NCBI GenBank assembly: GCA_031266435.1
Contig: JAISAZ010000016.1
Coordinates: 1 to 46,034 of the forward strand
DNA length: 46,034 bases
Source of the DNA: Accumulibacter sp.
GTDB lineage: Bacteria > Pseudomonadota > Gammaproteobacteria > Burkholderiales > Rhodocyclaceae
Direction of reading: 5' to 3'
Shown here: one piece after another, positions 15,905 through 25,533 of the stretch
Position numbering within the stretch: position 1 is the first letter of the stretch
Layout: every line of letters begins with the position of its first letter
Notes under the pieces: generated by a model
What the model saw: the letters and a program-made list of their open reading frames with translations, nothing else
What the model was told of the DNA's origin: nothing
The model's database searches: none
Made by a program: the position numbers and the translations under genes

Positions 15905-16842
15905 TCTTTTTCCAGCGCCGTGATGAAGACGCCCGCGATATCGAATCCCGTCTGCGCGGTGATTTCGACCATGCACGTCGGACTGGTGACGTTGACCTCG
16001 GTCAAATAGCCGCCGATGAGGTCGAGTCCGACCAAAAAGAGGCCGCGCGCCGCGAGAACAGGCGCGAGAGTTTCGGCGATTTCGCGCTCGCGCGCGTCGA
16101 TTTCGCGCGCGACGCCGGTACCGCCCGCAGCGAGGTTGGCGCGCGTTTCCCCGGCTTTCGGGATGCGCGCGAGGCCATACGGAATGACCTGACCGTTGAT
16201 CAGAAGAACCCGCTTGTCGCCGTCGACGATTTCGGGGATGTAGCGCTGCGCGATGATCGTCCGCGCCGCGTCGCGCGTCAGGGTTTCGACGATCACATTG
16301 CGGTTCGGGTCGTCGGCGCGAACGCGGAATATCCGGCTTCCCCCCATCCCGTCCAGGGGCTTGAGAATGACGTCGCGCTGCGCGTCGACGAAGGCGTGGA
16401 TCAGGGCGGGCGCGCGCGCGACGATCATCGGAACCGAAAATTGCCGGAATTCGAGGGTCGCCAGTTTTTCCGAATGGTCGCGCAACGCGCGCGGGCGGTT
16501 GAACACGCGTGCGCCTTCGGCTTCCGCGCGTTCGAGAAGCCACGTCATCGTAACGTACTCGATATCGAAGGGCGGGTCCTTGCGGACGACGACGGCGGAG
16601 AACGCGCTTAAAGAAAGCGTGGCGCGCTCGACGCGTGAGAACCAGTCCGCGTTATCGTCGCGCAGGTCGAGGCGAACGGCTTCGGCGCATACGCCGCCGG
16701 TTTCCGACCAGAAGATCGTCTGCGGGTGGAGACACCAGACTTCGTGTCCCGCGTTACGGGCGGCGCGCATCATGGCGACGCTCGAATCCTTGTACGCTTT
16801 CAGCGATTCCAGAGGGTCCAAAACGAAAGCGAAACGCATCAC
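15886..16842 (-). CDS. gshB: Glutathione synthetase
   Basis: The 318-aa ATP-grasp enzyme joins gamma-glutamylcysteine and glycine. It shows FVLDPLESLKAYKDSS at the start, VVRKDPPFDIEY, LKPLDGMGGSRIFR (ATP loop) and TEVNVTSPTCMVEI at the Mg/ATP site. The length matches GshB. It overlaps gshA upstream by 4 nt and apbE downstream by 19 nt, forming a gshA-gshB-apbE operon. Confidence 0.96.
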   Translation of the reverse strand: MMRFAFVLDPLESLKAYKDSSVAMMRAARNAGHEVWCLHPQTIFWSETGGVCAEAVRLDLRDDNADWFSRVERATLSLSAFSAVVVRKDPPFDIEYVTMTWLLERAEAEGARVFNRPRALRDHSEKLATLEFRQFSVPMIVARAPALIHAFVDAQRDVILKPLDGMGGSRIFRVRADDPNRNVIVETLTRDAARTIIAQRYIPEIVDGDKRVLLINGQVIPYGLARIPKAGETRANLAAGGTGVAREIDAREREIAETLAPVLAARGLFLVGLDLIGGYLTEVNVTSPTCMVEITAQTGFDIAGVFITALEKECALPA

Positions 16843-18113
16843 TCGACCTCCTCTTCAAGTTCGATCGACGCCGCCAGGTGCGCGAGGCGCGCGAGGATTC
16901 CATAGGTATAAAAACGGTTCGGCGGGTCGTTGGGTTTCTTGCACTGGTCGGGGCACGAACAACTCGTTTCGAAGGCGACAGGCTCGAAATACATCCCCGG
17001 CGCGTTGAGGTTCTCGTCGATTCCACGGCTGCCATGCACGCGGTAAAAGCCGCCGACGACAAAACGGTCGATCATATAGACGACGGGTTCGGCGGTATTG
17101 CTCCCGAAGCGTTCGTGCGTGTGTACGCCCTCCTGGATGATGACCTGGTTTACGTTCACCCCCTCCTTGATGACGGACATCTTGTTCCGCTGCTTTCGAT
17201 TGAGTCCGACGATCCCCGAAGCGTCCTTGACGGTCATGACCCCCATCCCGTAAGTCCCCGCGTCGGCCTTGACGACGACGTAGGGCGTTTCCTCGATGCC
17301 GTACTCGGCGTATTTTTCGCGGATCATCGCAAGAACCGCCTCGACGTTCGCGGCGAGGCATTCTTCGCCCTGACGCTCGTGGAAGTTCACGCTGCTGCAT
17401 ACGGAGAAATACGGGTTGATTCGCCAGGGGTCGACCCCGACCAGGCGCGAAAACTCGTTGGCGACTTCATCGTAAGCGACGAAGTGGCGGGATTTTCGGC
17501 GAGTCGCCCACCCGGCGTGTAGCGGAGGCAGGATGACCGGAGCGTCGAGGTTTTGCAGGAGGTCGGGGATTCCGGAAGAAAGGTCGTTGTTCAACAGAAT
17601 CGCGCAAGGGTAGAAGTCGGCGAGTCCCAGGTGCGCGCCGTCGCGGACGAGCGGCTCGACGAGCAGCGTGTTTCCGTCGGGGAGGTTGAAAGGCGTCGGT
17701 GCCGTGATTTCGGGCATGAGCGAGCCCACGCGGACTTCCAGTCCGGCAAGCGTCAAGAGGTGCGTCAGCGACGAAACGTTTTGCAGGTAGAACGGATTCC
17801 GCGTGTGGTTTTCGGGAATCAGCAGGAGCTTCTTCGCATCCGCACAAACGCGCTCGATCGCGTCGGTCACGGCCTGAACGCAGAGCGGCAGCGAACTCGG
17901 TCCCAGATTGTTGAACCCGCCGGGGAAAAGGTTCATGTCGATCGGCGCCAACTTGAATCCCGCGTTGCGCAAATCGACGGAACCGTAAAAGGGCGGGGTG
18001 TGCTCAATCCATTGCGAACGGAACCACGATTCGATGGCGCAGGCCGCGCCGATGAAGGTCTCTTCGATGTCGAGCAAAGGGCTTTCCAGGGGAAGCGTTA
18101 TACGGTTTGTCAT
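16839..18113 (-). CDS. gshA: Glutamate-cysteine ligase, proteobacterial ATP-grasp type
   Basis: The 424-aa protein begins MTNRITLPLESPLLDIEETF and belongs to the GshA family found in many betaproteobacteria, distinct from the E. coli type. IDMNLFPGGFNNLG, PENHTRNPFYLQN, VKADAGTYGMGVM and the Cys-rich SCSCPDQCKK near the end are typical. It makes gamma-glutamylcysteine, the first step of glutathione synthesis. ATG 18113 follows AGGA at 8 nt, so a longer upstream frame was rejected. It overlaps gshB by 4 nt. Confidence 0.94.
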   Translation of the reverse strand: MTNRITLPLESPLLDIEETFIGAACAIESWFRSQWIEHTPPFYGSVDLRNAGFKLAPIDMNLFPGGFNNLGPSSLPLCVQAVTDAIERVCADAKKLLLIPENHTRNPFYLQNVSSLTHLLTLAGLEVRVGSLMPEITAPTPFNLPDGNTLLVEPLVRDGAHLGLADFYPCAILLNNDLSSGIPDLLQNLDAPVILPPLHAGWATRRKSRHFVAYDEVANEFSRLVGVDPWRINPYFSVCSSVNFHERQGEECLAANVEAVLAMIREKYAEYGIEETPYVVVKADAGTYGMGVMTVKDASGIVGLNRKQRNKMSVIKEGVNVNQVIIQEGVHTHERFGSNTAEPVVYMIDRFVVGGFYRVHGSRGIDENLNAPGMYFEPVAFETSCSCPDQCKKPNDPPNRFYTYGILARLAHLAASIELEEEVE

Positions 18114-18159
18114 TATTGTTTCCTGTTGTTTTTTTGAAAACCGATGCGCCGGTTCCGGC

Positions 18160-19449
18160 TCAAAAGATTTCCTTGAATTTTTCCCACCACGTGATGTCAA
18201 GCCGGGGCCTGAACGAACGGAAGGTCTTGGGCAAAGGCGTTTCTTCGAGGCTGCGCTGCGTAAACAAGAAACGCCCGTCGCAGACGAAGCCGAGGTCCGA
18301 CCAGTCAACGCCGTTCAGCGCGTCGGCGAGCGCATGGACGTCGGTCGCCGAATCGTGCGGGAAGACGGCGAGGATCGACCCGTCGTAATTCGGACATTCG
18401 TGTACGAAAAAAGGTTTCTCGCGGCGTGTTTTGCAATTTACATAAACGCGCGGCTGTTCCGAATGAAAGTAGGCGCGCCCCCAGTGCCACCAGTTCGACT
18501 CGTCGAAGTGCCGGATGCGTCGCGCGATCAGGCGATCCTTGTGCGGGATCAGGATTTCGGGCGGCGGGTCTCCGGGTTCGCACCAGACCATCCGCCGCGT
18601 TTTCCCGGTCGTCGCCGTCGACGAACAAACGAAGTCGCGGTTGCCGGCTTCTTCGTTCGCGTACAACGCGTCCGCGCCCGAGACGGCGCCGACCTTCACG
18701 AAAGCCAAGTCGGAGAGCTGGAGCGCGTACTCGTTCCGCAAAAAAAGAAGCTGACCGTTTTTCTCGGAAAAACGACGCGTCGTCCAAAGCGGATTTTCGA
18801 GTCCGGCGACGCCGTCGGAGTAGCCGAGCCTCGCGTAACGAACGCGACGCGAAAAATCGCCCCGGACGAAGCGCCAGATCGCGCAGTTGGGCGCCACCTC
18901 ATCGAAGGGGTGCAGGTCGCCCAGGTCGATGAAATCGGTGATCGTCCCGGACGCAAAGATCGCGCGGTTCAGCGGAAGCGCGGACGTGGCCTTCAGGAGG
19001 TCGCGCGGCGTGATGAAGATCAGTTCACCGCCGGGTTCGAGATGTCGAAGACATTTTTCGACGAAAAACAGGTAGAGGTTGGCGCGCTTGTCGAGGACGC
19101 TCTCTCCGGCGAGGCGGCGCGTCCCCGGCGAAATGTCCTGGTAGCGCACGTAGGGCGGGTTGCCGATGATCGTGTCGAAGAGTTCGTCGTGGGGCAACTC
19201 GAAGAAATTCATGACCTCGGCTTCCGGCGGCGCGCAGCGCGGGTCGATTTCGACGCCGAGCGCGCCCGGGAAGCGCTTGAGAAAAACCCCGTCGCCGCAG
19301 GCGGGTTCGAGAACGCGTCCGGTATTGCGCACGAGCCTGATCATGCAATCGACGATCGCCTGGGGCGTGAAAATCTGCCCGAGGCGCATCGGATCGATAT
19401 CCGACATCGAGTGAGCGTAAGGCGTCGAGGTCATTTTTTCGGCGGTCAT
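18160..19449 (-). CDS. Orphan N6-adenine DNA methyltransferase
   Basis: The protein of about 429 aa begins with GQIFTPQAIVDCMIRLV and then carries SAM motif I VLEPACGDGVFL. The catalytic motif IV is IIGNPPYVRYQD, near residue 115, the class of N6-adenine methyltransferases related to the Eco57I/TaqI types. The C-terminal half is a likely target-recognition region. No endonuclease gene is adjacent; neighbours are gshA and an amino-acid decarboxylase. It is therefore an orphan methylase, or a remnant of a restriction system. ATG 19449 was chosen with no strong Shine-Dalgarno; ATG 19434 is possible. Confidence 0.87.
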   Translation of the reverse strand: MTAEKMTSTPYAHSMSDIDPMRLGQIFTPQAIVDCMIRLVRNTGRVLEPACGDGVFLKRFPGALGVEIDPRCAPPEAEVMNFFELPHDELFDTIIGNPPYVRYQDISPGTRRLAGESVLDKRANLYLFFVEKCLRHLEPGGELIFITPRDLLKATSALPLNRAIFASGTITDFIDLGDLHPFDEVAPNCAIWRFVRGDFSRRVRYARLGYSDGVAGLENPLWTTRRFSEKNGQLLFLRNEYALQLSDLAFVKVGAVSGADALYANEEAGNRDFVCSSTATTGKTRRMVWCEPGDPPPEILIPHKDRLIARRIRHFDESNWWHWGRAYFHSEQPRVYVNCKTRREKPFFVHECPNYDGSILAVFPHDSATDVHALADALNGVDWSDLGFVCDGRFLFTQRSLEETPLPKTFRSFRPRLDITWWEKFKEIF

Positions 19450-19581
19450 CAAGATAAGTCAAAGTATATATCCTGGGAACCGCGCCGGAACGCGCCCGTG
19501 CGGGCGTTTCCGCTTTGATTGACAGCATGAGCGCGAAATGTCGGCGTTTTCGCGCCGTCGTCAGAAACGACGCCCGCGGCG

Positions 19582-21831
19582 TCAGGCGTCGTGATGGACG
19601 CAATCGACGTAATACTTGGCCTTTCCGCTCTCGACTTCTTTGACGAGGCCGTGAATGTCGGTCTCGAAGCCCGGAAACTCCTCGTTGAAACGGCGCGCGA
19701 ACTGGAGGTAGCGGACGATCGTCGCGTTGACGCGCTCTCCGGGGATCAAAAGCGGGATTCCCGGCGGATAAGGCGTCAAAAGCGTACTCGTGATGCGGCC
19801 TTCGAGGTCGTCGATCGGAACGCGGTCGATTTCGCGGTGCGACATTTTGGCGAAAGCGTCGGCGGGCTTCATCGCGGGGGTCATGTCCGACAGATACATC
19901 TCGGTCGTCAGGCGCGCCACGTCGTTGACGGAATACAGCGCGTGGATCATGTGGCAGAGTTCCTTGAGGCCGACGCTTTCGTAGCACGGATGCTGCGCGA
20001 CGAATTCGGGAAGCACTTTCCACAAGGGTTGATTCTTGTCGTAATCGTCCTTGAACTGCTGCAATTCCGCGACCATCGTGTTCCAGCGGCCCTTCGTGAT
20101 GCCGATCGTGAACATGATGAAAAAAGAATAAAGCCCGCATTTCTCGACGATGACGCCGTGTTCGGCGAGGTATTTCGTCACGATCGCCGCCGGGATTCCC
20201 CAATCGCCGAAGTCGCCATCCACGTTCAGGCCCGATGTGATGACCGTCGCCTTGATCGGGTCGAGCATGTTGAAGCCCTCGGACAGTTTGCCGAAGCCGT
20301 GCCAGTGGTCGCCGGGGTTCAGCATCCACGCTTCGCGCTCCTCGATGCCTTCTTCCGACAAGTCATCGGGGCCCCAGACCTTGAACCACCAGTTGCCCTC
20401 GCCCCACTCCTCCTCGATTTTTCGCATTGCGCGCCGAAAGTCGAGCGCCTCGGCGATCGATTCTTCGACGAGCGCCTTTCCGGCGGGCGCCTCCATCATC
20501 GCCGCCGCGACGTCGCACGACGCGATGATCGCGTACTGCGGCGACGTCGAGGTGTGCATCAGATACGCTTCGTTGAAAATACTCCTGTCGAGTTCGCGCT
20601 CCTCGGAATTCTGGACGAGTATCTGCGACGCCTGCGAGAGGCCGGCGAGCAGCTTGTGCGTCGATTGCGTCGAAAAGATCATCGAATGCTTGCAGCGCGA
20701 CCGACCCGCGCCGATCGCGTGGTAGTCGCCGTAAAAATCGTGGAAGGCGGCGTGCGGCAGCCAGGCTTCGTCGAAATGCAGCGTATCGATCTTTCCGTCG
20801 AGGATTTCCTTGATCTCCTCGACATTGTAGAGAATCCCGTCGTAAGTCCCCTGCGTGATCGTGAGAACGCGCGGGCGCGCCTTCTTGTCGCGCGCGAAGG
20901 GGTTCGCCTCGATTTTCTTCTGGATGTTCTCCCAGAGGAACTCCTCCTTCGGGATCGGGCCGATGATGCCGAAGTGGTTCCGCGTCGGCATCAAAAAGAC
21001 CGGGACGGCGCCGGTCATGATGATCGCGTGCAAGACCGACTTGTGGCAATTCCGGTCGACGACGACGATGTCGTCGGGCGCGACCGTCGAGTGCCAGACG
21101 ATCTTGTTCGACGTCGACGTGCCGTTGGTCACGAAAAAAAGATGGTCGGCGTTGAAAATTCGCGCGGCGTTCCGCTCCGACGCGGCGACCGGGCCGGTGT
21201 GGTCGAGAAGCTGTCCGAGTTCCTCGACCGCGTTACAGACATCGGCGCGCAGCATGTTTTCGCCGAAGAACTGGTGGAACATCTGCCCGACGGGACTTTT
21301 CAGGAAGGCGACGCCGCCCGAATGCCCCGGGCAGTGCCACGAATACGAGCCGTCGGAAGCGTAATGCGTGAGCGCCTGAAAAAACGGCGGAGGCACGCTT
21401 TTCAAATAGCTCCGCGCCTCGCGCGCGACGTAGCGCGCGATGAATTCCGGCGTATCCTCGAACATGTGGATGAAACCGTGCAGTTCGCGCAGAACGTCGT
21501 TCGGGATATGCCGCGACGTGCGCGTCTCGCCGTACAGGAAGATCGGAATCTCGCTGTTCCGGCAACGGATCGCCATGACGAAGGCGCGCAGCTCGGCGAT
21601 CGTTTTTTCCGCCTCGCCTGTGACGAGTTCCTCGTCGTCGATCGACAGGATGAAGACCGACGCCCGACTTTGCTGCTGCGCGAAAGAAGACAGGTCGACG
21701 TAACTCGTCACGCCGAGGACTTCAAAACCCTCGCGCCGGATCGCCTCGGCAAGCGCGCGAATTCCGAGACCCGACGCGTTTTCCGAACGGAAATCCTCGT
21801 CGATGATGATGACAGGAAAATTGAAATGCAT
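19582..21831 (-). CDS. Arg/Lys/Orn decarboxylase, fold type I PLP enzyme
   Basis: The 749-aa protein has the N-terminal receiver-like domain (FPVIIIDEDF onward), the PLP core with HCPGHSGGVAF (166-176), HFDEAW (352-357) and the Schiff-base Lys393 in STHKLLAGL, and the C-terminal domain of group III basic amino-acid decarboxylases. It would make agmatine, cadaverine or putrescine from Arg, Lys or Orn; the exact substrate cannot be read from sequence alone. It could feed the polyamine enzymes at 36.6-40.4 kb (inference). It lies 15 nt after dcd, suggesting co-transcription. Confidence 0.92.
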   Translation of the reverse strand: MHFNFPVIIIDEDFRSENASGLGIRALAEAIRREGFEVLGVTSYVDLSSFAQQQSRASVFILSIDDEELVTGEAEKTIAELRAFVMAIRCRNSEIPIFLYGETRTSRHIPNDVLRELHGFIHMFEDTPEFIARYVAREARSYLKSVPPPFFQALTHYASDGSYSWHCPGHSGGVAFLKSPVGQMFHQFFGENMLRADVCNAVEELGQLLDHTGPVAASERNAARIFNADHLFFVTNGTSTSNKIVWHSTVAPDDIVVVDRNCHKSVLHAIIMTGAVPVFLMPTRNHFGIIGPIPKEEFLWENIQKKIEANPFARDKKARPRVLTITQGTYDGILYNVEEIKEILDGKIDTLHFDEAWLPHAAFHDFYGDYHAIGAGRSRCKHSMIFSTQSTHKLLAGLSQASQILVQNSEERELDRSIFNEAYLMHTSTSPQYAIIASCDVAAAMMEAPAGKALVEESIAEALDFRRAMRKIEEEWGEGNWWFKVWGPDDLSEEGIEEREAWMLNPGDHWHGFGKLSEGFNMLDPIKATVITSGLNVDGDFGDWGIPAAIVTKYLAEHGVIVEKCGLYSFFIMFTIGITKGRWNTMVAELQQFKDDYDKNQPLWKVLPEFVAQHPCYESVGLKELCHMIHALYSVNDVARLTTEMYLSDMTPAMKPADAFAKMSHREIDRVPIDDLEGRITSTLLTPYPPGIPLLIPGERVNATIVRYLQFARRFNEEFPGFETDIHGLVKEVESGKAKYYVDCVHHDA

Positions 21832-21846
21832 AGCCAGTGCCCGTGG

Positions 21847-22413
21847 TCAGATTTTCGGCAGGGTGACGCCGACCTGCCCCTGATACTTCCCGCCGCGATC
21901 CTTGTACGAAGTTTCGCAGACCTCGTCGGACTCGAAGAACACGACCTGCGCGCAACCCTCGTTCGCGTAAATCCGCGCCGGAAGCGGTGTCGTGTTCGAA
22001 AACTCCAGCGTGACGTGACCCTCCCATTCCGGCTCGAAAGGCGTGACGTTCACGATGATCCCGCAGCGCGCGTACGTGCTCTTCCCAAGGCAGATCGTCA
22101 GAACCGAACGCGGAATGCGGAAATACTCGACCGTCCGGGCGAGCGCGAACGAGTTCGGCGGAATGATGCACGAATCTCCGTTGACCTCGATGAAAGAGTT
22201 CGGGTCGAAGTTCTTCGGGTCGACGATCGTCGCGTTGATGTTCGTGAACAGCTTGAACTCGTTCGAGCACCGAATATCGTAACCGTAGCTCGACGTTCCG
22301 TACGAAACGATTTTCTGACCGTCGACAAAACGAACCTGACCCGGCTCGAAAGGCTCGATCATCGCGTGCTTCTCCGCCATGCGGCGAATCCACTTGTCGG
22401 ACTTGATGGACAT
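21847..22413 (-). CDS. dcd: dCTP deaminase
   Basis: The 188-aa protein begins [20 protein letters not shown] and has [20 protein letters not shown], the dCTP deaminase signature, plus [10 protein letters not shown]. It converts dCTP to dUTP for thymidylate synthesis. The internal ATG 22413 gives the standard start; the longer frame was rejected. Dcd raises the dUTP pool, and the window also holds a uracil-DNA glycosylase, but the two are 12 kb apart. Confidence 0.96.
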   Translation of the reverse strand: MSIKSDKWIRRMAEKHAMIEPFEPGQVRFVDGQKIVSYGTSSYGYDIRCSNEFKLFTNINATIVDPKNFDPNSFIEVNGDSCIIPPNSFALARTVEYFRIPRSVLTICLGKSTYARCGIIVNVTPFEPEWEGHVTLEFSNTTPLPARIYANEGCAQVVFFESDEVCETSYKDRGGKYQGQVGVTLPKI

Positions 22414-22643
22414 TAGCGACCCGTATACGTTCAATGTGCGCGTATTCTAAACCCTAAACCCCAAAACCCCGACTTGAAAACCTGTAGAGAGCTTTCAGCC
22501 TGTCTGGATTTGTAGCACACAATCGGTCTCGAAGACTTACGGGCAATCGCGCCTGAAATCGCATCCCCCTCGATTTCCTCGCGTAGCGTCGCGGCGAGCC
22601 GCAAGCGATGTAGTATCTCGATCGACAACTTGCGGTTTATCCG

Positions 22644-23597
22644 ATGCCCCTTCCTGACCCTTTGACCGGCCTTGCGGCACGCGCTCCTTACCGGGGTCGT
22701 TTCGCGCCGTCGCCGACCGGCCCTTTGCATTTCGGCTCGCTCGTCGCGGCGCTGGGGAGCTGTCTCGACGCGCGTGCACAGCGCGGCGCGTGGCTGCTGC
22801 GGATCGAAGACCTGGATCGGGGGCGTGCCGCGCCGGACGCGGCGCGGCGCATTCTTCAAACACTCGAAAGCCTGGGCTTTGAATGGGACGGCGACGCGCT
22901 TTATCAGAGCGGACGGATCGACCTGTACCGCGACGCGCTCGCAAGGCTTCAAGGCGACGGGCGCGTTTTTCCCTGTGCGTGTTCGCGCAGCGAGGTCGAG
23001 GCGCGATCGCGTCGGCGGTCGGTCGACGGCGGTGCGCTCTACCCCGGAACGTGCCGCGACGGCTTGCCCGTCGGTGCCGTCGCGCGGTCGTGGCGGATGA
23101 GGGCGCCCGACCGGGAATTTTCTTTCATCGACCGCGTTCTGGGCGAAATCCGCCAGAATCCGGCGCGCGAAGTCGGCGATTTCGTCCTGTTTCGCGCGGA
23201 CGGGGAGTTCGCCTACCAACTCGCCGTCGTCGTCGACGACGCCGCGCAGGGCGTCAACGCCGTCGTTCGCGGCGCCGACTTGGTCGACTCGACCGTGCGC
23301 CAGATCCATCTTCAGGAATGCCTCGGATTGCCCACGCCGACTTACGCGCACCTCCCGGTCGCCGTCGACCGGGCGGGACAAAAACTCTCGAAACAGACGC
23401 GCGCCGAGCCCGTCGACGCGTCGCGGGGCGCGGCGCTTCTCGTCGAAGCCCTGCGTTTTCTCGGACAATCGGTTCCGGAGGACTTGGCGCGCGCGCCTCT
23501 TTCCGAATTCTGGTCTCAGGCGGTCGCCGGCTGGTCGATTCGAAGCGTTCCGAAAAAGCGCGCGATCCCGTTGACTCCGTTCATCGAAGGCGCCTGA
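22644..23597 (+). CDS. gluQ: Glutamyl-Q tRNA(Asp) synthetase
   Basis: The 317-aa protein is a truncated glutamyl-tRNA synthetase catalytic domain without an anticodon-binding domain. YRGRFAPSPTGPLHFGSLVA carries the class I HIGH-like motif and KLSKQTRA the KMSKS-like motif; CACSRSEVEA marks the zinc-site region. It attaches glutamate to queuosine in tRNA(Asp). The start at 22644 gives the usual N-terminus. The 230-bp region before it, shared with divergent dcd, should hold both promoters, but none was assigned. Its 3' end overlaps the convergent EEP gene by 82 bp. Confidence 0.93.
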   Translation: MPLPDPLTGLAARAPYRGRFAPSPTGPLHFGSLVAALGSCLDARAQRGAWLLRIEDLDRGRAAPDAARRILQTLESLGFEWDGDALYQSGRIDLYRDALARLQGDGRVFPCACSRSEVEARSRRRSVDGGALYPGTCRDGLPVGAVARSWRMRAPDREFSFIDRVLGEIRQNPAREVGDFVLFRADGEFAYQLAVVVDDAAQGVNAVVRGADLVDSTVRQIHLQECLGLPTPTYAHLPVAVDRAGQKLSKQTRAEPVDASRGAALLVEALRFLGQSVPEDLARAPLSEFWSQAVAGWSIRSVPKKRAIPLTPFIEGA

Positions 23598-24400
23598 GCT
23601 TCGGTATCGTTTATCGCCGGAGGCGGCGAGCTTTGCGGTGCGCGGGGTTTCGACGATTCCGCCCAGTTCAGGTTTGCCGAAAGCGCGGCGTGGTCCGAAA
23701 TCCGCGCCCACGGGCGTCCCGAATGAATTTCGGCGTCCACGATCGAGAAGCCGCGAACGTAAATACGGTCGAGCGGGAGTACGGGAAGCGCCGCCGGGAA
23801 GCTGCGTCCCGGATGGCCGACGCCCGCGCTGATCGCTTCGTTCAGCCCCAGGCGTTCCGCAAGCAGATGCTCGGCTTCGTTGCGCCAGTCGTTGAAGTCG
23901 CCCGCGACGATCAGGGGCGAGTCGGGCGCCACAATGTTCTCCAGGTAATCCGCCAGCGCGTCGATCTGGACGCGCCTCGACCGCGCGAAGAGCGAGAGGT
24001 GTACGCTCACGCAGTGGAGCGGCGCTTCGATTCCGTATACCGCGACGGTGCAATGCAAAAGTCCCCGGCGCTCGAAGCGGTAGTGGGTCACGTCCTGGTT
24101 GTAGGTAGCGAGAATCGGGTAGCGCGAGAGAATCGCGTTGCCGTGGTGGCCGTTGCGGTACGCCTTGTTGCACCCGTAGGCTGCCGAGGGCCAGACGTCT
24201 TCGGCGAGAAAGCGGTGCTGCGCCTTCGCCGGCCAGTTTTCGATGTTTTTCGCGTGCTTCTTGTTCTTCCCCTGGACTTCCTGCAGAAAGACGATGTCGG
24301 CGTCGGAGGCGCGCAACTCGTCGCGCAACTCATGGACGCTCATGTGCTGGTTGAACTGCGAAAAGCCCTTGTGGATATTGCACGTGACGACACGCAGCAT
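23516..24400 (-). CDS. Endonuclease/exonuclease/phosphatase-family protein
   Basis: The 294-aa protein has the EEP fold: VVTCNIHKGFS (4-14), DIVFLQEVQG near 35, HGNAILSRYP near 85, AGDFNDWRNE near 165, and RISDHAALSA near 230 with the final catalytic His. Members hydrolyse phosphodiesters in nucleic acids or lipids; the substrate here is unknown. The catalytic domain ends near residue 235. The remaining 55 or so residues are Pro/Ser/Ala-rich, and the last part is antisense to the end of gluQ. ATG 24400 gives the standard start. Confidence 0.85.
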   Translation of the reverse strand: MLRVVTCNIHKGFSQFNQHMSVHELRDELRASDADIVFLQEVQGKNKKHAKNIENWPAKAQHRFLAEDVWPSAAYGCNKAYRNGHHGNAILSRYPILATYNQDVTHYRFERRGLLHCTVAVYGIEAPLHCVSVHLSLFARSRRVQIDALADYLENIVAPDSPLIVAGDFNDWRNEAEHLLAERLGLNEAISAGVGHPGRSFPAALPVLPLDRIYVRGFSIVDAEIHSGRPWARISDHAALSANLNWAESSKPRAPQSSPPPAINDTEAQAPSMNGVNGIARFFGTLRIDQPATA

Positions 24401-24414
24401 CGGAAGAGGTGCCC

Positions 24415-25533
24415 TTACGCGAGCGCGAGCATTCTCTCGAGCGCGCGCTTTGCGAGCGACGCCTCGTGTTCGGGAACGCTGATCCGGTTGACGAGCACCC
24501 CGGCGGCCAGGTTTTCCAGCGTCCAGGCCAGGTGCTGAGGGTCGATGCGTTGCATCGTCGAGCACATGCAGACGAGGGGCGACATGTAGTGCACGAACTT
24601 GCCTTCGGGTTTGACTTCTTCTGCCAGACGGTCTACGAGGTTGAGTTCGGTCCCGACGAGCCAGCGCGTCCCCGCTTCGGCTTCGCGGACGGTTTTGACG
24701 ATCGCGTCGGTCGATCCCACATGGTCGGAGAGGCTGCATACTTCGAAACTGCATTCCGGGTGGGAAATCACGAAACCTTCGGGGTGTTTTTCGCGGAACG
24801 CGTGGATATGCGCGGGCTGAAACATCTGATGCACCGAGCAATGCCCCTTCCAGAGCAGGATTTTCGCGTCGCGTATTTCGTCCGCACGTAAACCCCCGCT
24901 TTCGAGGTCGGGGTCCCAGACCGGCATCCGTTCGAGGGGGATTCCCATCGTATGACCCGTCCAGCGGCCGAGGTGCTGGTCGGGGAAGAAGAGCACTTTT
25001 TCGCGCGCGTCGAACGCCGCACGGAGGACCTTGTCGGCGTTCGACGACGTGCAGACGATCCCGCCGTGCTCGCCGCAGAAGGCTTTCAAGTCGGCGGACG
25101 AGTTGATATACGTGACCGGCGTGATGCGTTCATCGGCGTCGAGAAACGCGCCGAGTTCGCGCCAGCAGCGTTCGACCTTTGCCAGATTGGCCATATCGGC
25201 CATCGAGCAGCCCGCCGCGAGGTCGGGAAGGATCGCCTTCTGGTGCAGCTTCGTCATGATGTCGGCGACTTCGGCCATGAAATGCACGCCGCAAAAGACG
25301 ATGTACTCGGCTTCGGTCTGCGACGCGAGCCTTGAGAGGCGCAACGAATCGCCGGTCAGGTCCGCGAACTGGTAGACCCCGGCGCGCTGATAATGGTGGC
25401 AGAGGACGACGGCGCGATCTCCGAGTTCCGCGCGCGCGGCGCGAATCCTCGGATAGCATTCCTCGTCGCTCAGGGTGTTGAACGCGTCGAAAGGAATCGC
25501 CGCGCCCGAGAGGGGCGTATTCAACTCTTCCAT
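24415..25533 (-). CDS. nadA: Quinolinate synthase A
   Basis: The 372-aa protein condenses iminoaspartate with dihydroxyacetone phosphate in NAD synthesis using a 4Fe-4S cluster. Seen are VVLCHHYQRAGVYQFADLTG, FCGVHFMAEVADI, VTYINSSADLKAFC, CTSSNADKV, WKGHCSVHQ and the C-terminal VCMCSTMQ. The length and cysteine layout are normal. Its first 13 bases overlap the rhodanese gene upstream. The EEP gene starts 14 nt after its stop, so the three are probably one operon. Confidence 0.96.
   Translation of the reverse strand: MEELNTPLSGAAIPFDAFNTLSDEECYPRIRAARAELGDRAVVLCHHYQRAGVYQFADLTGDSLRLSRLASQTEAEYIVFCGVHFMAEVADIMTKLHQKAILPDLAAGCSMADMANLAKVERCWRELGAFLDADERITPVTYINSSADLKAFCGEHGGIVCTSSNADKVLRAAFDAREKVLFFPDQHLGRWTGHTMGIPLERMPVWDPDLESGGLRADEIRDAKILLWKGHCSVHQMFQPAHIHAFREKHPEGFVISHPECSFEVCSLSDHVGSTDAIVKTVREAEAGTRWLVGTELNLVDRLAEEVKPEGKFVHYMSPLVCMCSTMQRIDPQHLAWTLENLAAGVLVNRISVPEHEASLAKRALERMLALA

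Noticed and set aside
19591-22416. 941-codon plus-strand frame opposite the decarboxylase and dcd
   Set aside because: Both minus-strand proteins are unmistakable, and the long frame is a by-product of GC-rich codon use.
22441-22475. AACCCTAAACCCC-like telomere-style sequence upstream of dcd
   Set aside because: Only a few degenerate units occur in an ordinary bacterial intergenic region, so there is no support for a chromosome end.
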